A DNA stretch of 64,000 bases from Bifidobacterium sp. ESL0704 (GCF_029392075.1 NZ_CP113929.1:372001-436000), one strand, 5' to 3'. Positions 7,657-17,752 are shown, counted from the first letter of the stretch. Numbers and translations are program-made. The notes: generated from the sequence alone by a model not told the origin.

Positions 7657-9009
7657 ATGAAAGTCTCACGTCCAGTAGGCGCCTTGGCGGCGGTCTCTGC
7701 ACTTGCGATGCTGCTTTCGGGTTGCGGCGGTGGCAACGGCAACAGCAGCGCTTCCGGCAGCAATGAATTTGATAAGAACGCAAAAACCGAAATCACCATG
7801 GCCGGGTGGTCGCTGAAGATGACCCCTGAGTTCAAGCAGCTGACGGATGCCTTTATGAAGGCCTATCCGAATGTCACGGTGAAACTCAAGGAATACAGCG
7901 CCGACGACTACGACAAGCAGCTTACCGCCGATATCTCGGCAGGTGCCCAGCCCGATGTCTTCCCGCTGAAGAACATGCAGAAGTACACTACTTATGCCAG
8001 CTCAAAGGGCCTGGCCGATTTGAGCGACGTCGCCAAGAAGTACGCGGGCAACAAGAAGATCGATATGTCGATGTACAAGACCAGCGATGGCAAATACTAC
8101 GGTCTGCCGTATCGCGCCGACCACTGGGTGATGTTCTACAACAAGGATATGTTCAAGAAGACGGGCATCAAGGAGCCCGACGGCACCTGGACCTGGGATG
8201 ACTACACCAAGGTGGGCGAAGAGCTCAAGAAGAAGCTTCCGGCCGCCGGCTATGACGCCAACAGCGTCTACCCGATGTACCAGCACAACTGGCGCTCCGT
8301 GGTCGTCTCGATGGCGCTCGCACAGAACGGCCAGCCCGCCTCGAAGACCTATTTGAAGGACAACTTCAACTACACGCTTCCTTATTACAAGCGCGCGCTG
8401 AAATGGCAGGACGACAAGCTGACCATTAACTGGAACACCTCCTTCACCAACAAGGTGCAGTATCAGGCCCAGTTCGGCACGCAAAAGGCCGCTATGATGC
8501 CGATGGGCACCTGGTATGCCGCAGCGTTCCTGAACCAGCAGAAGACGGGCGACGCCCAGAAGTTCGATTGGGGCATGGCTCCGGTTCCTCAGAACCCAAG
8601 CAAGAAGATGCCGAGCACGCCGGTCACCTTCGGCAGCCCGACCGGTCTCGCCGTTTCCGCCAAAGACACCGGCCAGAAGGCCGCCGCGGCCAAGAAGTTC
8701 GTCGAATGGGCCATTGGCGAGGGCGGTGCCGATACGCTGGCCAAGCTCACGACAACGCCGGCCTATATCAACGACAAGGTCACCAAGGACTTCTTCGCCG
8801 CTGATGGCATGGCCAACGACCAGCTGTCCAAGGACGCATGGTCCAAGTTCGATATGAAGCTCGAGCAGCCGGTGAGCAGCGCCACGGACACGATCGAGGA
8901 CCTGCTCGACAAGGGTCATTCCGCGATTATGACCGAGACCCAGAAGCCCGATGCGGGCATCAAGGAAGTCGAGGACAACGTCAAGAACCAGGGTGTTCTC
9001 GACAACTGA
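7657..9009 (+). CDS. ABC sugar transporter, extracellular solute-binding lipoprotein
   Basis: This family 1 binding protein captures an oligosaccharide outside the cell for the two permeases that follow. The signal peptide ends in a lipobox (MLLSGC), giving a lipid-anchored mature protein rich in Gly/Ser at its start. ITMAGWSLKMTPEFKQL and KLKEYSADDYDKQLTADISAG are the usual N-lobe landmarks. A TTG six bases upstream is in frame, but ATG 7657 has AAAGGA at the right distance (7 bp), so I chose it (450 residues). No ATPase gene is present, as is normal in bifidobacteria, where a shared MsiK-like ATPase energises many importers. The ligand is unknown; the neighbouring GH30 and GH78 suggest a rhamnosylated glycoside. 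Confidence 0.88.
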   Translation: MKVSRPVGALAAVSALAMLLSGCGGGNGNSSASGSNEFDKNAKTEITMAGWSLKMTPEFKQLTDAFMKAYPNVTVKLKEYSADDYDKQLTADISAGAQPDVFPLKNMQKYTTYASSKGLADLSDVAKKYAGNKKIDMSMYKTSDGKYYGLPYRADHWVMFYNKDMFKKTGIKEPDGTWTWDDYTKVGEELKKKLPAAGYDANSVYPMYQHNWRSVVVSMALAQNGQPASKTYLKDNFNYTLPYYKRALKWQDDKLTINWNTSFTNKVQYQAQFGTQKAAMMPMGTWYAAAFLNQQKTGDAQKFDWGMAPVPQNPSKKMPSTPVTFGSPTGLAVSAKDTGQKAAAAKKFVEWAIGEGGADTLAKLTTTPAYINDKVTKDFFAADGMANDQLSKDAWSKFDMKLEQPVSSATDTIEDLLDKGHSAIMTETQKPDAGIKEVEDNVKNQGVLDN

Positions 9010-9033
9010 TTGACCTGAAAACTGTCGGTAAGA

Positions 9034-9074
9034 CCTGTCCGAGCCATGGAAATCGGTTCGGGCAGGCTCGTTTT
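9034..9074 (+). terminator. hairpin between lipoprotein and permease genes
   Basis: CCTGTCCGAGCC pairs, allowing G-U, with GGTTCGGGCAGG, followed by CTCGTTTT. It sits in the 203-bp gap inside the transporter operon. Such hairpins commonly let lipoprotein mRNA accumulate above permease mRNA. Confidence 0.6.
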
Positions 9075-9212
9075 CAGACGGCGGGCCGGTAGGTCTTCGT
9101 GTCGTCAAATAACTTATGATATGGCAATAAAGGTCAGCAAAGAGGTTGACATCTGGTCGCAGCGATGCGGCGATGGTTCTCGATGATGATCGCTTTCAAG
9201 GAGGAGGCAGCG

Positions 9213-10214
9213 ATGTCGGATGCTTCAATGTCGAATATCGCGGCGATGGGTGCAGATATGGCCGCGGCCGGTGAAGCGGGTGCACAGGCCCGCAAGAGAC
9301 CGCCGAAATCTAAAGGGAACGGCGGCAGGGTCGACGAGAAGGCGATTTCGCATCGTAACCTTCGCAACGGTCTGATTTTCATCTCGCCGAATTTTATCGG
9401 CTTTATTCTGCTGACCCTGTTCCCGGTGCTTTCGCTGTTCTACATCGCATTCACCAAGTGGTCCGCGTTCGGCATGCCGATTTTCAACGGCATCAAGAAC
9501 TGGACGCGCTTGTGGGGCGACAAGATCTTCTGGCAGTCCACCTGGCACACGTTCTACTATTCGATCGTCCACATTCCGCTGACGCTCGCGATTGCGTTCG
9601 GTCTTGCGGTTCTGCTGAATTCCAAGCTCAAGGGGCGCGGCTTCTTCCGCACGGTCGCCTTCCTGCCCTATGTCACCTCGATGGTGGCCGCGGCGCAGGT
9701 CTGGGCGATGCTCTTCGACCCGAAGTCCGGACCGATCAACCAGTTCCTGAAGCTCTTCGTGGGTGCGGGCAATGTGCCCGGATGGCTCGGTTCGACCAAG
9801 TGGGCTATGCCTGCGGTCATCATCGTCGGCACTTGGCGTGAAGTCGGTTACTATATGATTCTTCTGCTGGCCGGTCTGCAGACGATTCCCACGGAGCTTT
9901 ACGAGGCGGCCGAGCTGGACGGCGCGAATGGCTGGAAGAGTTTCTGGCATGTCACCGTACCTTCGATGCGCCCGACGCTGTTCTTCGTGATGGTCACCCT
10001 GACCATAGGCTCGTTCAAGATCCTTGATCTGACGTTGATTATGACCAACGGCGGGCCTGGCACGACCACGATGGTGCTGGCGCAGTACGTCTACAGCGTG
10101 GCGTTCGACCGTGGTGATTACGGCTATGCGTCGGCGGTTTCGCTGGTGCTGCTGTTCATCTGCATGGTCGTCACCCTGATCCAGTTCTGGTACAACAATT
10201 CGAAGGAGGACTGA
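9213..10214 (+). CDS. ABC sugar transporter permease 1 (MalF/UgpA type)
   Basis: This is the first inner-membrane subunit of the importer whose lipoprotein is encoded just upstream. A 40-residue cytoplasmic tail rich in Ala, Lys and Gly precedes six predicted membrane segments. The EAA loop that docks the ATPase reads YEAAELDGANGWKSFWHVTVP (residues about 228-248). ATG 9213 follows AAGGAGGAGG; an upstream in-frame ATG at 9165 lacks a ribosome site. The stop lies one base before the next permease start, so the two are translationally coupled. Length is 333 residues. Confidence 0.9.
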   Translation: MSDASMSNIAAMGADMAAAGEAGAQARKRPPKSKGNGGRVDEKAISHRNLRNGLIFISPNFIGFILLTLFPVLSLFYIAFTKWSAFGMPIFNGIKNWTRLWGDKIFWQSTWHTFYYSIVHIPLTLAIAFGLAVLLNSKLKGRGFFRTVAFLPYVTSMVAAAQVWAMLFDPKSGPINQFLKLFVGAGNVPGWLGSTKWAMPAVIIVGTWREVGYYMILLLAGLQTIPTELYEAAELDGANGWKSFWHVTVPSMRPTLFFVMVTLTIGSFKILDLTLIMTNGGPGTTTMVLAQYVYSVAFDRGDYGYASAVSLVLLFICMVVTLIQFWYNNSKED

Positions 10215-10215
10215 G

Positions 10216-11112
10216 ATGTCCACACAAGCAGTTGCTCCTCAGATCAGTGAGGTTTCTCCTGATATCCCGTTCAACAAGAAGCGCAAGTCCCCGCTGAAGA
10301 TCGTCGGCACCGTCATCGGCTATGCCGCGATGCTCGCGGTGGCCGCGTTCACCTTGCTGCCCTTCGTCTGGATGTTCCTCTCGTCGGTCAAGCCGAACAA
10401 CGAGGTCTACGCGATTCCGATCAAGTGGTTCCCCTCGGTCTGGCAATGGCAGAACTACCTGAATATCTGGACCAAGTCCGATATGAAGGTATGGATTCTG
10501 AACACCATCTTCTTCGCCGTCATCGTCACGGCCCTGCAGGTGTTCACCGGTTCGTTCGCCGCCTATGGCTTCTCTAAGATTCCGTTCCGCGGGCGCACCA
10601 CCCTCTTCCTCATCTACATCGCCACCATGGCCGTGCCGTGGCAGGCCTACATGATTCCGCAGTTCAAGATGATCTCCGCCGTCGGCCTTTCCGACACCCG
10701 CTGGTCCATCATCCTGCTGCAGGCCTTCGGCGCGTTCGGCGTGTTCATGATGAAGCAGTTCTACGACACGATTCCCGAGGACCTCTCGGAGGCTGCAAGG
10801 CTTGACGGCCTGAGCGAGTTCGGCATCTACTGGAAGATCGTCCTGCCGCTTTCCGGCCCCTCGATCGCGGCGCTGGCCATCATCACCTTCACCAACACCT
10901 GGAACGACTACATGGGTCCGTTGATCTACTTGCGCAGCCAGAGCCTCTACACCATCCAGCTTGGCCTGAAGCTCTTCATCTCGCAGTACAACGCGGATTA
11001 CGCGATGATCATGACCGGTTCCGTCATCTCGGTGCTCCCGATCATCATCGTCTTCCTCATCGGCCAGAAGCAGTTCATCCAGGGCATTGCGACCTCCGGT
11101 ATGAAGGGCTGA
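10216..11112 (+). CDS. ABC sugar transporter permease 2 (MalG/UgpE type)
   Basis: This is the second membrane subunit of the same importer, 298 residues with six membrane segments. Its EAA loop is SEAARLDGLSEFGIYWKIVLP, and the C-terminus has the family's IGQKQFIQGIATSGMKG ending. GGAGGACTG lies directly before the ATG and overlaps the end of the previous gene. A strong terminator follows, so the lipoprotein and permease operon ends here. Confidence 0.9.
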   Translation: MSTQAVAPQISEVSPDIPFNKKRKSPLKIVGTVIGYAAMLAVAAFTLLPFVWMFLSSVKPNNEVYAIPIKWFPSVWQWQNYLNIWTKSDMKVWILNTIFFAVIVTALQVFTGSFAAYGFSKIPFRGRTTLFLIYIATMAVPWQAYMIPQFKMISAVGLSDTRWSIILLQAFGAFGVFMMKQFYDTIPEDLSEAARLDGLSEFGIYWKIVLPLSGPSIAALAIITFTNTWNDYMGPLIYLRSQSLYTIQLGLKLFISQYNADYAMIMTGSVISVLPIIIVFLIGQKQFIQGIATSGMKG

Positions 11113-11176
11113 TACCGCAGTAGTTGCCAAATGTTGCCGTGGGCTGTCTACGGCACTGAACAACACCACAACAGTG

Positions 11177-11235
11177 AGAATCCGGTGCGTGCTTGTTGCA
11201 GTGATTTCATTGCGGCGCGCATCGGATTCTTTTTT
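11177..11235 (+). terminator. intrinsic terminator after the permease operon
   Basis: AGAATCCG with a GTGCG extension pairs with the distal CGGATTCT across a long, partly paired loop and runs into TTTTTTC. It lies 65 bp after the permease stop. Confidence 0.75.
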
Positions 11236-11329
11236 CTTGTCTCTATATTGATAGGCAACTGCATAAGGCGATAGGCTTTACGATGGCGGGTTTCGGAACG
11301 ATCCAAGGGCCGACGCGGAAGGGAAGTGC

Positions 11330-12223
11330 ATGATGGCAGCTTCTTCAAATGGCAAGAACCAGAACCTTGGTCACGCTTTCGGGCTGATTGCGGGCGGCGT
11401 CTACGTTTTGCTCATGGCGGGATGGTGCATATTCGTCGGCATCATTCCCCTGATTGCCATCTGGGTGGTGGTGCAGGATGTGGATTATTACCCGGCTCTC
11501 ACGCTTGCCCTTGTCCTGAGCTCTCCCGGCATCGCCGCGGGATTCGCGCTTTTCCGCGACCAACCGACGTTGTTCGGCCGTGCCAGCAAACGCCGGGTCC
11601 GTATGTTCGATGAAGGCTATCGGCCTCCCGACTGGATTGCCGGTCCCTACGTCCCGCCCGACGACAGCGCGGCCTGCATCCGCCCGTATTTCCGCGCGTT
11701 CATCCGCTTGCTTCCCCGGGCGATCGCGCAAGGGGCGATTTACGGGTTCTTTATCTTCACCTTCTCCTATTCCATGCAGATCATGGTCAAACTCGGCTTT
11801 GGCGCGTTGATGGTGCCGATGCTCTGCGTCTGCATTGTGTTCCTCATCCAATCGTTGCTGGTCTCGTTGGTGCTCGTGGTGGAATATCCGCACGCCAAGT
11901 GGTACGCCATCGTCAAAAACGGCGTGCTGCTTTCGGCACGAAGGATCTATATGATCGTCATCAGCGGCATCGCGGTGGTCGGGTATTTCTGGGGGATGGC
12001 GAGTTCGCCGATTGTCACCGGCCTGCTGTTTACCGGCGTCATCTGGTATGTCGTCTGGGCTTCGGCCCGTTGGCAGGCGGACGTGCTTTTCGAGGCGTTG
12101 GCCCGCGAATCCGATGACAAGAAACTTATCGAGCTTTATACCGGCGATAGCGAGAAGCCTGCCGGCAATGGCGGTGGCGGCATGTCCGGCCTCTTCTCGG
12201 CGATGAGCGATTACCGGCAGTGA
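11330..12223 (+). CDS. DUF624/YesL-like membrane protein
   Basis: This is a polytopic membrane protein of 297 residues with six or so hydrophobic segments (for example residues 15-45, 115-135, 150-175 and 205-245). A Gly-rich tail GGGGMSGLFSAMSD ends it. Its size, topology and position beside carbohydrate ABC permeases match YesL-type proteins, which accompany sugar transporters in Firmicutes and bifidobacteria but have no proven function. GAAGGGA precedes the two adjacent ATGs. It lies between the transporter terminator and the rhamnosidase gene, so it may be transcribed with the latter. The family call is moderate because the motif content is weak. Confidence 0.6.
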   Translation: MMAASSNGKNQNLGHAFGLIAGGVYVLLMAGWCIFVGIIPLIAIWVVVQDVDYYPALTLALVLSSPGIAAGFALFRDQPTLFGRASKRRVRMFDEGYRPPDWIAGPYVPPDDSAACIRPYFRAFIRLLPRAIAQGAIYGFFIFTFSYSMQIMVKLGFGALMVPMLCVCIVFLIQSLLVSLVLVVEYPHAKWYAIVKNGVLLSARRIYMIVISGIAVVGYFWGMASSPIVTGLLFTGVIWYVVWASARWQADVLFEALARESDDKKLIELYTGDSEKPAGNGGGGMSGLFSAMSDYRQ

Positions 12224-12345
12224 GGCTGTCGGGGTTAAGGTGCCATGAAGCGTTCGGCGGTGGCGGTGCGGCCGGTGAGGCCGTATATCCAACGGTCAGA
12301 CGCTGGGCAGGAACGTTATAAAAAGACCAAAATAGGGGAATGCAA

Positions 12346-15300
12346 ATGAACGACAAAGCGGTTGCGATGGGTTCCGGCAACAACGATGAGATGGAGGCGG
12401 CAAGGTACGTCGACAGCAACGATACCAGCGGAATCGGCCATGCCGATACTATCAACGGCATCGGCGATACTATCAACGGCATCGATGGTGCGGCGAAAGA
12501 ATCCCGGCCTTACGGGCTGATGACGGCACTGCGTGACGATGCGCTGGGCATAGTGCAGACCAAGCCGCGGCTGTGGTGGCAGGTCCCCGTCGTTCCGGGC
12601 GTCGGCGGTCTGCAGCTGGCTTACCAGATTCAGCTCACTTCGAGCGAGGACGGGTTTGGCTCGCCGGCCGTGCGTTCCACCGATGAGATCGGCTCGGCGC
12701 AAAGCACCGCGGTGCCGTGGCCGTTCGAGCCGCTGAAAGCGCGCAGCGTGAGCTTCTGGCGGGTGCGGGTCAGAATTGGCAGTTCGGCTACAGGCGGGTC
12801 TGTGCTCTCTGATTGGTCTGAGCCGAAAAAGGTGGTCGTGGGGCCGCTGGAAGCGAAGGATTGGGATGGGGCCGCGGCCATTTGGACGCGCGGCGGCTCG
12901 CTCATCCAGTCGCCGACTCCCGGTCCGACGCTTGCCGCGGATGCCGTGTTGTCGTTGCGTCTCAAGGTGTTGGGTTCCTCGGCCGGCATTTTGGTGCGTT
13001 CGGCCGTGGATTGTAACGATGGGTTCCTGTGGCGTCTCGATGCTGCAGACCATGCGTTGCATAAAATGCATATCCACAACGGCCATGAACGCGCTATCGG
13101 TGTTGCCGCCGTGCCCGATGGCATCGACCTGCATGATGAGTTCGATTTGCGGGTTGCCGCTCAAGGCGAATGCGTGCGCACCTTCATCAACGGCGTCGAA
13201 ATCGATGTGGCCGAGGGCATCACCAAGGATGGTGCGGCCTACGGTTTCAAGATGGGGCAAGGAGAATCGGTGGCCGTCAGCAGCGCCTCGATCGCCCTTA
13301 TGCCGCAAGCGCAGAATCCATCCGAAGCGTCTGATGGAAAGGCGATTTCGGCCGCCGCCGGCCATGAACCGCCGCGAACCATGGATGCGCATGGTGCCGG
13401 TGAGCAGCTGTTCGCTGTGCAATATCACGAGGGCTGCGAGGTGCCGCCTTACGCCAAACTCGTCGACGGTGCGATGGTCGTGCCGGAAGGTTCATTCGGG
13501 TTGCTGGGAGACGCGCTGCCGGGAGATTACTGGGCCTTTCTTCGCCATGAGTTTGACGTGCCACAGGGCACAATCACGGGAGCCTATCTCTACGTCGCCG
13601 GCCTGTCGCCGTTGGGCGCTCGACAGCATGTGTACCGCGCGTGGGTCAACGGCGGTTTTGTAGGTGTCGGCTCGAGCCGACAGGCCGAGGGACCGGCCTA
13701 CGAGACCTATGATGTCACTCGTCTCATCAAGCCGGGCGATGCCAATGCCATCGCTTTGCAGGCTTGGGCCCAGGCGGGTGGTCGCGTGCAGGCGTTGCTT
13801 GATGTGCGCTACGACGATGGCCGGGTAGCCACCTTCGTCACCGGCCCGGATTGGCAGGGCAGGCCAGGGCTCGACTGGATGCCCTGGCATGGCGATATGA
13901 ACGAGACCGTCAACTATTTCGTGGCTCCCCGCGAGGACATCGACGCGCGTCGCGAGCCGTTCGGGTGGAAGGCTGCGGGCTATAGAGGAGAGGACTTCCG
14001 TCCGGTTCAGACATTTGCCGGTATTGAAGGGCTGCGCGCCGACGAGTCCCTCGCTGTCCGGGGAGTTGAAATACCGACGATCAAACCCACCATGCTTTCA
14101 CCCGGCCGCTGGCTGTTCGACACCGGCATGGAACGCAGCTATTCGGTGCGTTGCCATATCGACGTCCCATCCGATTTGGCGGGCACGAAGCTCACCTTGC
14201 GCATGGGTGAGGAGCTCAACGGCGACGGTTCCGCGCGATTCCACTTGCGTGGCGGCATCCGTTACGAAGACACGTGGATCTTGCGCGCCGGCGAGCAGGA
14301 TATCGAACACTGGGGTTATCGCTGTTTCCGATACCTTGAAATCGACGCCGACGAGCGTCTCGACCTCGGCAATGCCATCACGTTCGTCGATTTGGTGGCG
14401 CCTGAGCCGGAACAGGTCGCCTCGTTCGCATCCAGCGACAACACGCTTGATGAGGTGTGGCATCTGTGCGCCAACACGTTAAGCGAAAGCCGCGCGGACC
14501 TCTATATCGATACCCCGACCCGGGAGCGTATGCCGTATGAGGCCGACCTGCTGACGCACGGCCGCGGCGAGATGGTCTACGCGCGTTCCTATGACTTGGT
14601 GCGCAAAACCAGCCGGTACTTGGCGCGCAATCCCGGCAAGTTCACCGAATACAAGTTCATGACCATCCAGATGGCCTATCAGGAATATATGGAGACCGGC
14701 GATCCCGACGAGCTTGCGCGCGATTTCGGGCTGTATGAACGTGAGCAGGGGCTGCGCTGGCTCAACGACGACGTCCTGATCGAGAAGGACCGCAAGACGC
14801 CCGAGAACGATGATATCGTCGACTGGCCGCAGCCTTCAGAGATTGACGGTTTCGACTTTACCCGCGTCAACACGGTGGTCAACGCTTGGCAATACGGGGC
14901 GTTGCGTGCGCTCGCCGCTGCCGCCGGGGCGGTGGGGCGAAGCGATGACGCCCGGCGGTATGGCGTTTTGGCCGATCGCATGCGTGAGGCGATGAACCGG
15001 GAACTTTTCGACGCATCAGCGGGCGCTTACCGCGATGGGCGGGACACGAGCCATACTGCCATCCATTCGAGTATGTATGCCGCCGCTTTCAGCGTCCCCG
15101 CCGGGCGTGATGACGCGCGCCGCGTGGGTGAATGGCTGATGGCCGGCGGCCGTTTGGACGATACCGTGCCGGTCAGCTGCAACGCGGTCGGCTGGCTGGT
15201 CGAGGCGCTCTACCGCACCGGCCAGGACCAGGCAGCGCTGGATGTCATGCGTTCGCACAGCGCGACTTCGTGGTGGTCGATGATGCATCGTTGGGGTGCC

Positions 15301-15723
15301 ACGCAGACGATGGAGGCATGGAACCCCGAAATCAAGCCCAACACCTCATTCGCGCATCCCTGGGGAGTGACGCCGATTGTGGAGATTGCACGGTGGGTGC
15401 TTGGTGTCAATGTGACGGCTGCGGGCGGCTCCTGGATTGTCGTTGCGCCCCATCCTGCCGATCTGGACGAAGTGCGGGGCGATGTAATGACGATGCACGG
15501 GCCGGTTTCCGTCGAAATTAAGCAACGGGAAGCCGCGATGATCACGGTCAAGGTTCCCGGCAATACGAAGGGTATGTTGCGTTGGCCGCTTCAGGGCCAC
15601 ACGTTGCAGGATGTTGCCGTCACATATCCTGATGGCCATGAGGCCGATAAAACGGCAAGCGCGGACGGCGAGACCCTCGTGGTGCCACTGAGTCCCGGTA
15701 CCACCACGGTGGCGGTCGGCTGA
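12346..15723 (+). CDS. alpha-L-rhamnosidase, glycoside hydrolase family 78
   Basis: The product removes terminal alpha-L-rhamnose by an inverting mechanism. Length is 1125 residues with the usual series of N-terminal beta domains, an (alpha/alpha)6 barrel and a C-terminal beta domain. The GH78 catalytic landmark is DTPTRERMPYEADLLTHGRGE (from residue about 722; the common form is DCPQRDER). Further landmarks are EYKFMTIQMAYQEY, SWWSMMHRWGATQTMEAW and NTSFAHPWGVTP. No signal peptide: it works in the cytoplasm on imported substrate. ATG 12346 is preferred over the ATG at 12340, which would overlap the GGGGA ribosome site. A 7-residue tandem duplication (DTINGIG/DTINGID) lies near residues 34-47 in a low-complexity N-terminus. 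Confidence 0.87.
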   Translation: MNDKAVAMGSGNNDEMEAARYVDSNDTSGIGHADTINGIGDTINGIDGAAKESRPYGLMTALRDDALGIVQTKPRLWWQVPVVPGVGGLQLAYQIQLTSSEDGFGSPAVRSTDEIGSAQSTAVPWPFEPLKARSVSFWRVRVRIGSSATGGSVLSDWSEPKKVVVGPLEAKDWDGAAAIWTRGGSLIQSPTPGPTLAADAVLSLRLKVLGSSAGILVRSAVDCNDGFLWRLDAADHALHKMHIHNGHERAIGVAAVPDGIDLHDEFDLRVAAQGECVRTFINGVEIDVAEGITKDGAAYGFKMGQGESVAVSSASIALMPQAQNPSEASDGKAISAAAGHEPPRTMDAHGAGEQLFAVQYHEGCEVPPYAKLVDGAMVVPEGSFGLLGDALPGDYWAFLRHEFDVPQGTITGAYLYVAGLSPLGARQHVYRAWVNGGFVGVGSSRQAEGPAYETYDVTRLIKPGDANAIALQAWAQAGGRVQALLDVRYDDGRVATFVTGPDWQGRPGLDWMPWHGDMNETVNYFVAPREDIDARREPFGWKAAGYRGEDFRPVQTFAGIEGLRADESLAVRGVEIPTIKPTMLSPGRWLFDTGMERSYSVRCHIDVPSDLAGTKLTLRMGEELNGDGSARFHLRGGIRYEDTWILRAGEQDIEHWGYRCFRYLEIDADERLDLGNAITFVDLVAPEPEQVASFASSDNTLDEVWHLCANTLSESRADLYIDTPTRERMPYEADLLTHGRGEMVYARSYDLVRKTSRYLARNPGKFTEYKFMTIQMAYQEYMETGDPDELARDFGLYEREQGLRWLNDDVLIEKDRKTPENDDIVDWPQPSEIDGFDFTRVNTVVNAWQYGALRALAAAAGAVGRSDDARRYGVLADRMREAMNRELFDASAGAYRDGRDTSHTAIHSSMYAAAFSVPAGRDDARRVGEWLMAGGRLDDTVPVSCNAVGWLVEALYRTGQDQAALDVMRSHSATSWWSMMHRWGATQTMEAWNPEIKPNTSFAHPWGVTPIVEIARWVLGVNVTAAGGSWIVVAPHPADLDEVRGDVMTMHGPVSVEIKQREAAMITVKVPGNTKGMLRWPLQGHTLQDVAVTYPDGHEADKTASADGETLVVPLSPGTTTVAVG
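12445..12486 (+). repeat. 21-bp in-frame tandem duplication in the GH78 gene
   Basis: GATACTATCAACGGCATCG occurs at 12445 and again at 12466 with a period of 21 bp, adding seven residues to the N-terminal linker. The two copies are nearly identical, suggesting a recent slippage event. Confidence 0.8.
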
Positions 15724-15884
15724 AAAGACGGACGGATGGCGGACGGTGCTGTGGCATTTTGTGCCGGGCCTGCCGGTCTCATCAGTCGAGATGAACAAGC
15801 GGGTCATACGCCGAGTGCGGCGGTGGCCCGTTTGTCGTATTCTTTTCTGCCTCTCACGTCAATCACGCGCGGCATAATGGAGAT

Positions 15885-17408
15885 ATGACTGAAAACTCAA
15901 CTGATTCACGACCTGAACTGCCCAAAGATGTCCGTGTCCGCTTCTGCCCGTCGCCCACCGGCACCCCGCATGTCGGCATGGTGCGCACCGCCCTCTTCAA
16001 CTGGGCCGAGGCGCGGCATACGCATGGCACCTTCGTCTTCCGCATTGAGGATACGGACAACGAGCGCGATTCCGAGGAAAGCTACAACCAAATCATTGAG
16101 GCTCTGAACTGGCTGAACATCGACTGGGACGAGGGCATCAACGTCGGTGGCCCCGACGGCCCGTACCGCCAGTCCGAGCGTGGCGACATCTATCGCGATG
16201 TCGCCCAGAAACTGCTTGACGCCGGATTCGCCTACGAGTCCTACTCCACTTCCGAAGAGATCGAGGCGCGCAATGTCGCCGCAGGCCGGCCGAAGGCCTT
16301 TGGCTACGACGGCTATGACCGCAACCTGACCGAGGAGCAGAAGGCCGCTTTCCGCGCCGAGGGCCGCAAGCCCGCGCTGCGCGTGAAGATGCCCGACGAG
16401 GACATCGCCTTCGACGATCTGATTCGCGGCCACATCGAGTTCAAGGCCGGCTCTGTGCCCGATTACGTCATCGTGCGTCCCAACGGCGATCCGCTTTACA
16501 CGCTGACCAACCCGGTTGACGACGCGCTGATGCGCATCAACGTGGTGCTGCGTGGTGAGGACCTCCTGAGCTCCACCCCGCGTCAGGTCGTGCTCTATCG
16601 CTACCTGATGAAGATCGGCGTGGCGAAAGAAATGCCGCTGTTCGGCCACATGCCCTACGTCATGGGCAAGGGCAAAAAGAAGCTTTCCAAGCGCGACCCG
16701 GAATCCAACCTCTTCCTGCACCGCGACAACGGCTTCATCCCCGAAGGGCTGCTCAATTATCTGGCCCTGCTCGGCTGGTCGATCGCGCCCGACCGCGACG
16801 TGTTCAGCATGGACGAGATGGTCGAGAAGTTCGACATCCGCGACGTGAAGGCCAACCCGGCTCATTTCGACATCGACAAGGCCATCTCCATCAACGCCGA
16901 GCATATCCGCATGCTTGAACCGCAGGACTTCCTCAACCGTTCCGTGCCGTACCTGCACCGCGACGGCGTGGTTTCCGCTGATTCGTGGGATAAACTGACC
17001 GATCGCGAACGTACGATCTTGACCGCTTCTGCACCGCTGGTCCAGCCGCGCGTGCGCTTGCTCGGCGAGGTCGCCGGCATGGCCGGAAGCCTCCTGAGCG
17101 AAGCCGAATACATCGAGCCTGCCGATGACGCCCGCAAGACGCTCAAGGATTCCGCTTCTGAGGTGCTCGACAAGGCCATCGCCGCGCTCGCCGAGGTTGC
17201 CGACGCCGATTGGAAGACCGATAACCTGCACGAGACGCTTAACAAGGCGCTGGTCGAGGACGGCGGTTTCAAGCCGCGTCTGGCGTTCGGCCCGGTGCGC
17301 GTCGCCATGTCCGGTCGCCGTGTCTCGCCCCCGCTTTTCGAATCCATGGAGATCGTCGGCAAGCCGCTGACCCTTGCCCGTCTGAAAGGTCTGCGCGAGC
17401 ATCTGTAA
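15885..17408 (+). CDS. gltX: glutamate--tRNA ligase
   Basis: This class I synthetase charges tRNA-Glu with glutamate. It has 507 residues, typical for the non-discriminating bacterial form. The HIGH-type motif reads [10 protein letters not shown] (residues about 24-33) and the KMSKS-type motif reads KKKLSKRD (residues about 264-271). [16 protein letters not shown] and the C-terminal anticodon-binding helices are in place. The ATG has only TGGAG close upstream. A tRNA-Glu gene lies about 0.5 kb downstream on the same strand. Actinobacteria often use this enzyme together with GatCAB for Gln-tRNA, which would also involve the tRNA-Gln found here. Confidence 0.95.
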   Translation: MTENSTDSRPELPKDVRVRFCPSPTGTPHVGMVRTALFNWAEARHTHGTFVFRIEDTDNERDSEESYNQIIEALNWLNIDWDEGINVGGPDGPYRQSERGDIYRDVAQKLLDAGFAYESYSTSEEIEARNVAAGRPKAFGYDGYDRNLTEEQKAAFRAEGRKPALRVKMPDEDIAFDDLIRGHIEFKAGSVPDYVIVRPNGDPLYTLTNPVDDALMRINVVLRGEDLLSSTPRQVVLYRYLMKIGVAKEMPLFGHMPYVMGKGKKKLSKRDPESNLFLHRDNGFIPEGLLNYLALLGWSIAPDRDVFSMDEMVEKFDIRDVKANPAHFDIDKAISINAEHIRMLEPQDFLNRSVPYLHRDGVVSADSWDKLTDRERTILTASAPLVQPRVRLLGEVAGMAGSLLSEAEYIEPADDARKTLKDSASEVLDKAIAALAEVADADWKTDNLHETLNKALVEDGGFKPRLAFGPVRVAMSGRRVSPPLFESMEIVGKPLTLARLKGLREHL

Positions 17409-17481
17409 GCTCGTATGGCCTGTGACTTCCCGCTAGGAAGCCATTCGTACAAGAGTCCGTTTACTGGCATGAAATTCCCAA

Positions 17482-17752
17482 TTGCTGCTGGTAAGCGGAC
17501 TTTTAGCATGGCTGTGGTGCTGTTTACCAGCATTAGTTTGTATCGTGCGCACGTTGCTGCTGGTGAACGGACTTTTAGCACGGCTGTGGTGCCGTTTTCC
17601 AGCATTAGTTTGTAGTGTGCGCACGTTGCTGCTGGTAAACGGACTTTTAGCACGGCTGTGGTGCCGTTTTCCAGCATTAGTTTGTAGTGTGTGTGCGTTG
17701 CTGCTGGTAAACGGACTCTTGTGTGTAGTCATGTGCGGTTTTCCAGCACGAA
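17482..17752. repeat. 72-bp tandem repeats, about 3.7 copies, downstream of gltX
   Basis: TTGCTGCTGG recurs at 17482, 17554, 17626 and 17698, an exact 72-bp period. Each full unit can form a hairpin between CTGGTAAACGG and CCGTTTTCCAG (one mismatch). Middle copies are almost identical and the first and last are more diverged. Because 72 is a multiple of three, short periodic open frames exist on both strands, but they lack ribosome sites and family resemblance. This occupies most of the 516-bp gap between gltX and tRNA-Glu. Confidence 0.85.

Noticed and set aside
17415..17732. Small repeat proteins encoded by the 72-bp array on either strand
   Set aside because: Frames are open because 72 is divisible by three; no ribosome sites, and the diverged copies break the pattern.
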